From positions 4,660,001 to 4,724,000 of the forward strand of contig NC_053043.1 in the NCBI RefSeq assembly GCF_003473485.1: a stretch of 64,000 nucleotides of DNA. Direction: 5' to 3'. The notes below the pieces were generated by a model, which was not told the origin of the DNA, did not search any database, and was given only the letters and a program-made list of their open reading frames with translations. The first letter of the stretch is position 1, and every line of letters starts with the position of its first letter. The DNA is from Medicago truncatula (lineage: Eukaryota > Streptophyta > Magnoliopsida > Fabales > Fabaceae). Made by a program: the position numbers and the translations under genes. This document shows positions 11,870-22,391 of the stretch, one piece after another.

Positions 11870-12870
11870 CTTGAACAACATAGAGATTGGAATGTGAATT
11901 GTAATATGAATTGGCTTTGGCGCCTTAAAGTACCAGTAAAACTTCAACACTTTCTATGACTTTGTTTTCATAATGCTCTCCCTATTAATGTCCGTCAGCA
12001 TCATTGCAACATGGTAGCTTCTCCAAGCTGCACCTGTTGCTCTTCAGCCATAGAGGATATTCTTCACTGTTTACGTGATTGTCCGCACTCTAGTGAGCTT
12101 TGGCTCCGCTTGAATATGGGGCGTTATAATAATTTTTTTCTCTGAGTTTTTGATGTCAAAGTTTGGCTTCATGAGATGACAAAGGGTACTTCCTCTATTT
12201 TGTTTGTTGCAGGAGTATGGTATGCTCGGTGTTGGAGAAACAATACTATTTTTGAGGATCAACATTGGCGTATTCAAGATGTGGTGCGAAAGACATTTTT
12301 GTTACATAATGAATGCATTTCTTACTATCCCAATCATGGTTTGGACCCACACTCATCGCATCTCTTAGCTCATTGGATCCCCCCTCCGAAGGGTACACTC
12401 AAACTCAATATTGATGGTAGCTACCTAGAAGATTTTGGTTGTTTAGGTGCTGGTGGTGTTGTTCGCAACCACGATGGAGATTGGATAGCTGATTTTTCTC
12501 ACCATGAAGCTGGAGGTGATGCGTTACTAGGTGAGTTACGTGCTATCCAGATAGGTCTTGATTTTTGTAGTAATAAAAGGCTATGTTAACATTATTTGTG
12601 AGAGTGATTGTTTGGAAGCAGTTGACCTGATTATTGATGGTCGTGATCATACCTTACACACTTATGCTACTAACATCTTTCATATTAAAGATGCTCTACA
12701 TGGAAATGGAAATACTATATTGGTACATGTTCTCATAGAACAAAATATGTGTGCAAATTTTATGGCTAAGGAAGGATCACATACAAGGTGCTCTGCTCAC
12801 TGGAAGTGTCCTCCGTCTGACATGAAATCTCTCATTTTGAGAGATAAGTTTGGAACTTAATTTCGACTCT
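11870..12870 (+). mobile_element. LINE remnant: zf-RVT and plant RNase H domain
   Basis: The 5' part encodes a zf-RVT piece (VRQHHCNMVASPSCTCC, then DILHCLRDCPHSSELW). The 3' part encodes an RNase H-like domain starting PPPKGTLKLNIDGSYL and GAGGVVRNHDGDW, continuing as IICESDCLEAVDLI. The RNase H part is broken by a frame change in an A-run near 12575, and the zf-RVT part has a stop where TGG would be expected. The order zf-RVT then RNase H is that of plant L1 LINEs. It lies 190 bp upstream of GDSL-2 on the same strand. It is a decayed element, though parts of it may still be transcribed. Confidence 0.75.
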
Positions 12871-12956
12871 CCCTCTTTTTTTCTTTTTCTTTTTGCCTCG
12901 TTACATTGTAACACTACCAAAAAAAATATAGTATAGATAACAACTATTGAAATAAC

Positions 12957-12963
12957 TATAAAT
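12957..12963 (+). promoter_or_regulatory. TATA box candidate of GDSL-2
   Basis: TATAAAT lies 99 bp upstream of the ATG at 13062, in the short gap left between the LINE remnant and the gene. Placement would give a leader of about 70 nt. Confidence 0.4.
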
Positions 12964-13061
12964 ATACAACAAAATGTTAGCAATAATGCTAAGAACTATT
13001 CACCATTGAAATCCATTGATAAATGGAGCTAATATATTGAAAATAGTGAATTTTCTTAGTC

Positions 13062-16000
13062 ATGGCTTCTGAAAAGCGATGGAGTACATTGATACTACTA
13101 CTTGTAGTAATGGCTTCTGCATCATTAGTCATGGCATCCTCTTCCTGCTCTTCCATCTTCAGCTTCGGTGATTCCCTCGCCGACACCGGCAACTTGTATT
13201 TCAGCAACCAGCAACCCTCCCATCACTGCCTATTTCCTCCCTACGGAGAAACGTACTTTCATCATCCGTCTGGACGTTGCTCCGATGGACGCCTCATCAT
13301 TGATTTCATCGGTAAACAGTCATTTATACAACGTTGTGTATTTTCAATAAACAATATATATTATATTACTATAGTATATTCCGTTAACTGTTGTTTGCAG
13401 CTGAGGCATTGGGAATTCAAATGGTGAAACCATATTTAGGAATTAAGAATGGTGTATTGAAAGATATGAGTGTAAAGGAGGGAGTGAATTTTGCTGTTAT
13501 GGGAGCAACCGCGTTGGACATTAGTTTCTTTGAAGAAAGGGGTGTTCACAGTGTTACCACCAATTATTCTTTCGGGGTTCAGTTGAATTGGTTCAAGGAA
13601 CTACTCCCTCATATCTGCAATTCTTCCAAAAGTAAGTTCTCAGTTATTCTGTTTTTGTGTGTACTCCCTCCGTTCCTTCTTACGTGTCTTTTTTGAAGAA
13701 ATTTTTCGTTTCTATTTAACTGTCACTTGCAAAGTTCAATGCAACATTAAATATTATTTTACCAATATTATCCTTAGTTATTTATAGCGGAGAGAGAAAT
13801 GTATGAAATGAGATATTAAATGAATAAGGTCATTATAGTAAAAACACAACTTATTGCATCAAAAGTAGTAACAATCATTGACTATTTTGGTTTATGTAAA
13901 ATGTCAAAATGAGACAATTAAAAAGGAACGGAGGTAGTAACTTTTTTACAAAAGTTTGTGTAATCGGTGCATTGAAAATTGAAAACTTTGATATTTTAAA
14001 AAAATAATTATCTAATTTAGCATGCTTAAAGAGTGTCTGAGACACTCATTAACAAGACCCTTACTTTAGTGTTAGGAATCCATCGATAAATAAAAGTGTT
14101 TGATGTCGTTGGCGGAGGGCCTATATGACTAAGGTGGGCCATGGCTCACCCCAGAGAAAAAAAATTAAGTTTTTTAACAAGACCCTTACTTTGATGTTAG
14201 GAATCCATCGGTAAATAAAAGTGTTTGATGTAGGTGGTGGAGGGCCTATAGGACTAAGGTGGGCCATGACTCACCCCATTAATTTTTTTTTTTTTATATG
14301 GGAATTATTAAAATATTTTTTATTTTTAACTAAAATTACCTTGGGGTCCACCATCTTCTCAATCTCCGTACGTTTTATTATCACAATTTCAAGTCAATGG
14401 AAATGTATAATCAATTATCTTGAATTTTTTAATTTTTAAGGTATGTAATTTAATTTTTTTTTATGCTAAATCTTGTGTTTAATGTTTATTATAACATAAA
14501 TTTTGTGTTTATATTATAGTTTATTTTTCTGGCCCACCCAAATAATTTTTTCTTGACTCCACCATTGTTTGATGTGATATTTAAACCATAAGATTCTCCC
14601 ACTTAATAAATTAATCTTTTAGGTTGGACTTTTCTCGTAGGCTTAAGTCCTAATAATTGTTATTTTTACCACGGAGAAGGTTAACTGGATTAAGGTGTTC
14701 TACTAATTGGTGATAGATGGATTGGACTCTATTCTCATGAGCTTAAGTGGTAATATTTACTCACTACATTTCTACACTTGATATCTTCGAACTGTTTTGC
14801 ATTTCTCTCACATTTTTGTTTGAGTGTGTATTTTCTTTTGAACGTAATTATGTGCCACAAATATAGGCGAGTTTGTGTAGCATGACCGACATATATTTTT
14901 TTTTAAAAACAAATATATGTGCTGTCAATTTTTAGCACCACAAATGATTCCCATCACGTGTTTTTTTGGGTTGGTAGGTAGGTGTTTGTTGTCATGACAG
15001 GTACTTGGTTTAGAATGCAACCATAAGTCGTACAAATGCCAATATTCATCATAATGCACGTTTATAACGTATTAGGAGTTTCCTTAAAAAAAAAAACGTA
15101 TTAGGAGTAGTTTAATTGAAATAGATGCACAAACAAAAAGAAAAAATATAAAAGAAATTGATTTCATTCAATTTTGATAGTTTAAATGGACTCCATTCAA
15201 TTTTTATATTATTTTACGCTTATTAAAACTTTAAAATTGATTTCACTAATGTTACAATATACTTTCAATTTCTTAATTTTTAATTTTACAAATTTTTTAA
15301 TTCGAAGACACACACGAAAAACATTGAGGTGAGTGCTCTTCGTGGGTGGAAGAAAAAAAAGGACACAACAACCCCAAACTGTTTCAAATTTTAAGGAGAT
15401 TAAGCTTTAAGTGGATCAAACATTCTGTGTATATTTTAACCTGGCAAACCTTTTCAAGCTAGTAGAAACACTTACTTTTCTGGTTTTTTTGTTAAGTATT
15501 TTTTCCTTAAAAAATTACCATATTTTGTTTTCCATCTTCATAAAAAAAAAGTTGCATGTTAGCATCCCTGCAAAATATTCTGGTATGCAATTTTAGTCCT
15601 TATTAAATTTAAATATGATTGGTTATCTTTAAACTTTTAAATTTTGGAGTGTTCTTTTTACATACATATTTAGAACATGATAAAAAGTTCATCCGCAAAA
15701 AAATAAACTCAAAATTTGATTTTTAGGACCACATAATTGTTACTTTTTTTCTTGAACTTTTATCATCTTAAAATATCATATTTTATTCATTTCATGTTAA
15801 AAAATTATATTTTTTTTTTTGTAAAAAAAAACATTTTATAATGTCCTAAACATGTTTTCAAAAAGTCATTAAAAAAATTATTTGATTAAGGATAATTAAA
15901 CAATTTGAATTTAACATGGACTAAAAGTGTGATGGAAATATTTATAATTAAAAATGTGATGGAAAATTTTATAAGAACGAAAATGAAAAATATGTCACTT

Positions 16001-19000
16001 TTTTTATTATAGAGACGAAAAACCTATTTGACATTTTTTTAAAGGCAAAATTTTATCAAGAACACTAACTCAAACAGAAGGAGTACAAGGACTAGATCAA
16101 AATATCACACAACAAAGTTACAAGATTTGCAGGGAAAAAACTCTAAATCACCTAAACATGATATAAGACAACAATTTATCCACAGAAATTTCTACCGACA
16201 ACAAAATGAGCCGTTGTCACACCTCCTCAACACTGGTTTGGTAAGAATTAGTTGTTGCGAGTTGAGAAATGTATTTGTAGAATTATTTTCTAATAATTTT
16301 TGTGACAATTTTTTCTCTTATATTCACATTATATTTTTACTTTCTCTCTCTATTACTTTGATATTTATGCCAATACACAATTTTCTTTGTAAAAATGTGA
16401 TTGTCCATTTGGTTGTCAAGCAAATTGATGTTCAAATAATACTATTTAAATAAAGAAATAAAAACGAGTGTAAGCGGCATATAAAATATTTCAACGGAGG
16501 TCTATTAGTGTAATTTACCCTTATTTATTTTAGTTAAAAAGGTTCACCAACCACGAAAAGTACAAGCTAGAAAAAATACAAAATTATAATAAGCAATTAG
16601 AACCCTAACAAAATACCTAAAAGATCCGTCAATATTAAGAATGTTCGTGTTGCGGTTGGATTCGGTTTTAAGGTTAAAAGACATCTGAGCCGCAAGATAA
16701 AAAAACATGTAGTTTGGTTTAATTCGGTTGATTTTTAAAATAAAAACCAACCCAAACCAAACCAATGCGGTTTGAGTTGATTCGACTGTTCTGGTTTTTT
16801 TGAGACAATACAATATTTTGTATCCAACGTTAAAATCAAGTTAAAAAAATAAAAACAACTTATTTCCTACCATTATTTTATCAAAATATACCAAATTAAA
16901 AACATAGACAAAAAAACAACCCCTTTTTATAAGAAATACAAAAGATTTAAGTATTTATCATTTTCTAAAAATTTTCATTGAGTTCCTATAATTCAAGATA
17001 TATCTAATATAAAGATATATGCAAAAGTGCAAGAAGAATTAAATTAAAGCACGTAAATACATTTTTTAAATCAAAAGCATAGAAGAAACCTAACAAAATA
17101 AAATTATACTCACTCCATTTCAAAATGAGTGTCGTTTAAGTTTTTACACACATATTAAAAAATGTATTAATTAAAATAAAGAAAGATGTTATTTTACCAA
17201 ATTGTCCTAATCAACTATTGGTTTGTTTTTCATTAAAGAAAAAAATTAATACTTTGAAAGTAGTGTATATAGTATTAATTGAAGGGTACAATTGAAAAGA
17301 AAAAATTATTATTACATTGAAAAATGAAAAAGACATTCATTTTGAAACAATTTTTTGGCTAAAACGATAATCATTTTGAAACGGATGGAATAGTAAAAAA
17401 AGACAAAAACCATGCCATTCTATAAAATTTCTCATTGAATTTCTACGAGTACTAGGTTGGGTGACAAAAGTTTAATTAGTGTTTTTCTTATGTTACGGTT
17501 TGGTTGATAAAATTAAAACCGCAAACTAAACAAAACTGTGCAGTTGGTTAAAAATGATCCAAATACATCTGAACTAAATGCAGTTTTTTTGGGTTTGCGG
17601 TTTGAGTTGATTCGGTTTGCTGTTTTTCAATCAGATTAGTTTGGTTTACGGCTTTTCAATTAGATTGCTTCAATTTACAGTTTTTTTATTGGGAAAAATT
17701 TGCTCATGAAGTTTTTTTTTATCTTCGATACTCTTCACAAATCGTGCTCATGGCCTCAATTTAACCATGCAGCCTGCCATGAAGTTCTTGGAAAGTCATT
17801 ATTTCTTGTGGGGGAGATTGGAGGCAACGACTTCAATTATCCTTTACATATACGACAGAGCATAACAAAGCTTAAAGAATATGTACCACATGTAATCAAT
17901 GCAATAACTTTAGCAATTAATGTAAGATTATTTTCTTTTGCAAATTCTATTATATGACTAGACCTATTTGAGTTTCAATTTTCTTCAAAGCATAATTATG
18001 AAGTCTTTTGTATTTTATGTCTTCGCAGGAGTTGATTGATCTAGGGGCACGCACGCTTATGGTCCCTGGAAATTTCCCATTGGGATGTAGTGCAGTCCAT
18101 TTAACAACGTATGAAACCACGGATAAGAACCAATATGACTCATTTGGTTGCTTGAAGTGGTTAAATGAATTTTCTGAATTTTATAACCAGAAACTCCAAC
18201 ATGAGATACATAGGCTTCGAGTAATTCATCCTCATGCTAATATCATCTATGCTGATTATTACAATGCAGCATTGCCATTATATCGTTATCCCAAAAAATA
18301 TGGTAATTCAACTATCTCAACTCTTTATATTGAATTATAACATTTTTAAAAAAAAGCTCTCTAAACTCCTTTAATATATTAGTTCAGTTGCTATGAATAT
18401 TGTATATTATATATAGGGGCTGGGGTTCGAACTCCGGACACCCCACTTCTCCACATTTATATGTGTGAGCTCTAGCCATTAGACTACTTGACAAAAAAAA
18501 ACTTCGTTTTAATCATGCGTACTATAATGTTTCCATAAAAAAAAAATTATGCTTATTGTATTAAAATTTGAAGTCCCGCTTGTTATCCAACTATGTTTGT
18601 TGGTTAGTTAGTTAGTGACCTGTAGTGCAAGTAACTCTACTTAGCCTATAAATACTTGTTTTGTATTCAATAGATATATCTCGTATCTTGTATCATAATG
18701 ACAATGCAATACAATTTATAGTTTTACAATTCACCATAAACAAAACTCTATTCATCCTCATTATTCTCATCACATAACAGAACATTTGGAACTATCTCTT
18801 TTCTCTCATCAGTGAGTGTAAGCAAGGAGCTTGCATCAACAACGCTGACTAGAGATAATATGTGGAAAAACATTATAAAGAATGTACATCTATTTTGTTG
18901 ATATCTTTATATCTTACAAGATAATTTTGTAAAGTTGAATTAGGTAGAGTATATGATAAGTATGAGATAATAGTAGAGCATATAATAGATTTAGTGTGTG

Positions 19001-19673
19001 TCATTTAATGATCTATGTGTTAGGAAGAAGGGAATTATTACTATCTCAAATTTTATACAACTTATAGATTTCTTCACTCTCACAAACCAAATATTTAAAC
19101 TAAGTCAGATATAATCTTAAAGTGCTACTGACCGGTGCATCAAAAACAAAGAAACTAGGTTCAATATATAGCATTGGTCTTCCCCTTGCTTCACCAAACT
19201 AAGCGATGTGAGATTTCTCCAATAGCTAATATTTTTCAATCTCCTTCTTTATTTAAGAAACTTGACAATCAAACCCAACACTATGTGCCAAGCTCAATAG
19301 TTTTTGATGTATTGCGTAAACTCCAAGTGTGATGAGTTTTTAAAGTTAGTCTAGGACATTGTTTAATAACTATTGTCTATGTAATGAGATTTTTTTACTT
19401 GATTTCATTGCAGGTTTTACAGGACTCAAAGTATGTTGTGGAATAGGAAGTCCATACAATTACAATGCATCAAACATGTGTGGTAAACCAGGCGTACCTG
19501 CTTGTGATGATCCTTCTCAGTATATTACATGGGATGGTGTTCATTTTACCGAGGCCGCATATAGATTAATTGCCAATGGCTTAATTAAAGGACCATATTC
19601 CGTCCCTCAATTGAGTAACCTGTGTTTCATGAATGTAAGCTATGGATATGGATATGGACATTTCAATAGCTAG
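13062..19673 (+). CDS. GDSL esterase/lipase, copy 2 (intact, very long intron 2)
   Basis: Secreted SGNH-fold acyl hydrolase, closest in the window to copy 1. Proposed exons are 13062-13311, 13401-13631, 17773-17921, 18029-18302 and 19414-19673, giving 387 residues with consistent phases. The N-terminus (about residues 1-25) is a hydrophobic signal peptide. [10 protein letters not shown] holds Ser38, [10 protein letters not shown] is block [11 protein letters not shown] is block III, and WDGVHFTE gives Asp342 and His345. The C-terminus has an extra tail with a Tyr-Gly run ([11 protein letters not shown]) absent from its paralogues. Intron 2 is about 4.1 kb and filled with Stowaway and hAT-like elements; intron 4 holds a SINE-like piece. 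If intron 2 is too long to splice well, expression could suffer, but no coding damage is visible. Confidence 0.88.
13664..13938. mobile_element. Stowaway-type MITE in GDSL-2 intron 2
   Basis: The ends are CTCCCTCCGTTCC and the inverse of CTACCTCCGTTCC, flanked by TA on both sides; 275 bp, non-coding. It sits about 30 bp after the exon 2 donor. Confidence 0.85.
14051..14300. repeat. 125-bp tandem duplication over the left end of a hAT-like element
   Basis: The phrase starting AACAAGACCCTTACTTT (14051) recurs at 14176 and both copies run through GTGTTTGATG into the GGCGGAGGGCC/GGTGGAGGGCC element end. The duplication therefore copied flanking host DNA, the target site and the element's end together. 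Confidence 0.8.
14106..14566. mobile_element. Non-autonomous hAT-like element in GDSL-2 intron 2
   Basis: An 8-bp direct repeat, GTTTGATG, flanks the element (14098-14105 and 14567-14574). The left end has TTGGCGGAGGGCC with GGTGGGCCA inside it. The right end, inverted, reads AATGGTGGAGTCAAG with GGTGGGCCAG inside it. These resemble the common plant hAT end (CAGTGGCGGAGCCA type). No transposase is encoded. Confidence 0.65.
17109..17393. mobile_element. Stowaway-type MITE in GDSL-2 intron 2
   Basis: The left end CTCACTCCATTTCAAAATGA matches the inverse of the right end (TCATTTTGAAACGGATGGAA plus TAG), with TA on both sides; 285 bp, non-coding. It is about 380 bp before exon 3. Confidence 0.75.
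18414..18497 (-). mobile_element. tRNA-derived SINE remnant in GDSL-2 intron 4
   Basis: On the minus strand the sequence has an A-box-like TAATGGCTAGAGC and a B-box GAGTTCGAACCCC, about the right distance apart, as in tRNA-derived SINEs. It is too degenerate to be a functional tRNA gene. Confidence 0.5.
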
Positions 19674-20384
19674 AGTGTGAAATTATGTATTGACATAATC
19701 AATAAATTATGGTCATTAAATATGAAGTTATGTATTGACATAATCAATAAAAGTGAAATTGTTATAAATTATTATAATTAATATAAATAAAAATTATGGT
19801 CTAATCTTGTTAAGCACTAATATTGATGAACTCTTTGATTGGGCGTTGTTTATGAATGGACCTGATGAGCTGGACCATTCTATTTAACTCAATGAGAGGT
19901 TCGTGTCTTAAGTTGTTTAACTATTTAAACAGCACTACTCAAACGATTAATTAAGCACATGGAGAAAACCTTACATGTTAACCTAGACGGCAATGAGGGT
20001 AGTCAATATTCTCACCGATTGTCTCTAGATTTCTGGCAATTCTCGTTAATCTTCCACCAAAGCTGCCACTAATACATACATTACACCAGACAAGGCATAC
20101 ATATCATTCAAGCATAGATATACAAAACTGAATTTTCACATTATATTTGAATTTCAAAAATAACAATCATCAAAGTTGTATTTGAATTTCATATTGTCAT
20201 ACTTTTTGGGTTGTTCAATGTATATATATGATTGTCCTTGTTGTTAAAGCTCAGTGTTGGGCTATGAAAACAACATATATATGGGCATGTCATAAGTTGC
20301 TTCCATAAGTTCTTTGAAACAATCTTACAAGAGTTTATATGAGTAGATAAACTCAAATAGCTAAATCGTAACAGGCCCTAAGTT
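19674..20384. other. Spacer between GDSL-2 and the decayed copy
   Basis: It begins with the GDSL-2 3' end, where TTATGTATTGACATAATCAA followed by TAAA occurs twice 45 bp apart, duplicating an AATAAA poly(A) signal. The rest shows no gene. Confidence 0.5.
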
Positions 20385-21159
20385 TGTTTTGAGAAACCAA
20401 GGATTAATTGTATTTCTTTACTCTCCAGTTTAAGTTATTTTCTAATCATTGGTTAGTTTACGAGTTTATGCCGTATTTGATTGATTTACGGGCAGTAACA
20501 ATTTTGGTTCCTGGATGTTTGCCACATTGATGCAATCCAGCCTATTTAACAATGTTTGCAACTGAAGATGAAGATGAGTATGATCAAGCTGGATGTTTGA
20601 CATGGTTAAACAAGTTTTTTGAATATCATAATGAGCTGCTTCAAATCGAACTAAATAGGCTTCGAGTCTTGTATCATTTTGCTAATATCATCTATGCAGA
20701 TTATATTTCAATATGCTGCATTGCAGTGTTACAAATCTCCAGAACATTTTGCTAGTATGTCCTCTAATATTCTTAGCTTTTTACGTCACAACTATTAGAT
20801 AATAGTTATATATTATGTAAGAGTGGTTTGGTATTTTCTGATCTCTAGTTTTTTATACTCTATTTTGACTCTTGTTTCATCAGCTTTGCTCATTATTCTA
20901 TTGAAACCCTAAAGAGAAAGGGTGATTTCTCCTTTGGTCTTCTTCTTACTCATCTCTTTTTTCTATATGTTCACAATTGCTAACATGATTTGAGAGTCGG
21001 GTTATGGATTGCAATGTGGGAATTGAATTCAAGCCCACGGTAGGGATGAAGGGTTGGTATTGAAGTTGTTTGTAGTTTGTTTAGTCTCACTTTGTTAAGG
21101 TTTTCGGGTTTATCGGGTATATAAATGTACATGAACACCCTCGCTCTTTGAGATAATTT

Positions 21160-21334
21160 TGTTAAGAGTCCCACATCGGATAGGACATGACCTGACAATA
21201 TGTTTATAAGTGGGGGCAATCCTCACCTCACAGGTTGGTTTTGCCTGGGCTCTGACACCACTATTATAAATGGTGGTTGGGTCTAACACAACCTCACAAA
21301 AGGTCATGTCTTATCCGATGTGGGAGTCTTAACA
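21160..21334. mobile_element. TRIM-like or palindromic short repeat in the decayed GDSL copy
   Basis: The ends are TGTTAAGAGTCCCACATCGG and an inverted near-copy ending CTTAACA. On the minus strand the centre has TGGTGTCAGAGCCC, which resembles the initiator-Met primer site of LTR elements. It may be an old rearranged fragment of a small LTR (TRIM) element. Only this fragment is seen. Confidence 0.5.
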
Positions 21335-21884
21335 AATTTTTAGGCTTGGAATGCAAACCCATTTAACAACAACAATGTGTTCGTGTTGCAAGTGAGCATA
21401 AAATTGAACATTAATGGTTTGTTTCGAATCAAACTGGTTCAATTTTATGCTCACGAGCTGAAAATACCTTTACGAAAAAAACCAAATTTTGCCTTTTCGA
21501 TTTGAACTGATTCTTTTGTGAACCCAACTATACCAAATTGTAAAACAATTTTTTTTAGCAGCCTTGATATTCATGTGTTACTTAATCGTTAGTACTTCTT
21601 AGATAACATGAATCAAGAGTCTACAATGAAACTTAGTTCGGGTTGCTTTTACATTTAGTGTTATTGTCTAGAGAACCTCTATGTCATATGATTTTTTGGT
21701 ATGCCACCAAATCATTGAATAGTGATACAAGAATTTGTGTCAATGTTGTCTAAGGGTTTGATGGAATTTGGAAATGCTTTTAAAGTTTGTTGTGGAGATG
21801 GAAGTCTTGAAAATTGCAATGATACGGCACTATGTGAAACACATAGGTGATTTGCATGTGATGATCCTTCAAAATATGTCAGCT

Positions 21885-22036
21885 GGGCACACTTGCTTGG
21901 GTACTCACCCAAATAAAAATATTTCCGCACACACAAAATTAAGAAAAAAATTGAAAATAAAATAAAATTGCAAGATATCAATTCATGTGACTAAATACTT
22001 TTTATTTAATTTTGTTAATTTCATACGAGTGTGCCC
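21885..22036. mobile_element. About 150-bp insertion in decayed GDSL exon 5
   Basis: It is bounded by inverted 9-mers GGGCACACT and AGTGTGCCC. Comparison with the stray exon-5 copy at 25373 shows exon sequence continuing on both sides, so this is an insertion that copy lacks. Hence it postdates the duplication that made the other copy, or was lost there. Confidence 0.5.
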
Positions 22037-22391
22037 AAAAAAATATTTATTTCGGGTTGTGTTCATGAAAGACCGCATATAGATGAATGACCAGGGGTTT
22101 ATTAGATGGACACCACACCATTCCTATGTTAATTGTAAAAAAATTCAATAAAATAGTAATGTTGAGAAACCGTTTTGTTTGGACGCTTCAATATTTTTTG
22201 GTAGTGAGCGAAAATGTGAATCACTTCATATATAAAATCAATATCTAAGGGCACAGCATATTGAAAGCTTAACCGCATAAATTGAGTTTTTTAAGGGAAA
22301 CCGCATAAATTGAGTGTTAGGCCTTGCACAAACTAGTCCCTGTAACTTTTTACATCTCTTGTTCACCAAAGTTCATCTTCATTGAAACACC

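Larger units (their letters stand above)
20385..22130 (+). pseudogene. Decayed GDSL esterase/lipase (exons 4 and 5 of a copy-1-like gene)
   Basis: The stretch aligns with GDSL-1 from the end of intron 3 to past the stop. Exon 4 (about 20475-20756) keeps MFATEDEDEYDQAGCL but has lost its AG acceptor, has a TGA in the LPLGC block, and has a frame change before the YADY motif's end. Intron 4 is recognisable and holds a TRIM-like repeat. Exon 5 (from about 21752) keeps CCGDGS-type text but is frame-shifted and interrupted by an insertion of about 150 bp that removes the catalytic Asp/His block. Exons 1-3 are absent. It is a host gene relic, more like GDSL-1 than GDSL-3. Confidence 0.85.

Noticed and set aside
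18414-18497. tRNA gene
   Set aside because: Only the box A and box B regions match; no cloverleaf or acceptor stem can be formed. A SINE remnant explains it better, as for 52045 and 53952.
20902-20912. telo-box-like AAACCCTAA in the decayed GDSL copy
   Set aside because: It sits in the intron of a relic, with no ribosomal-type gene start nearby; a chance match.
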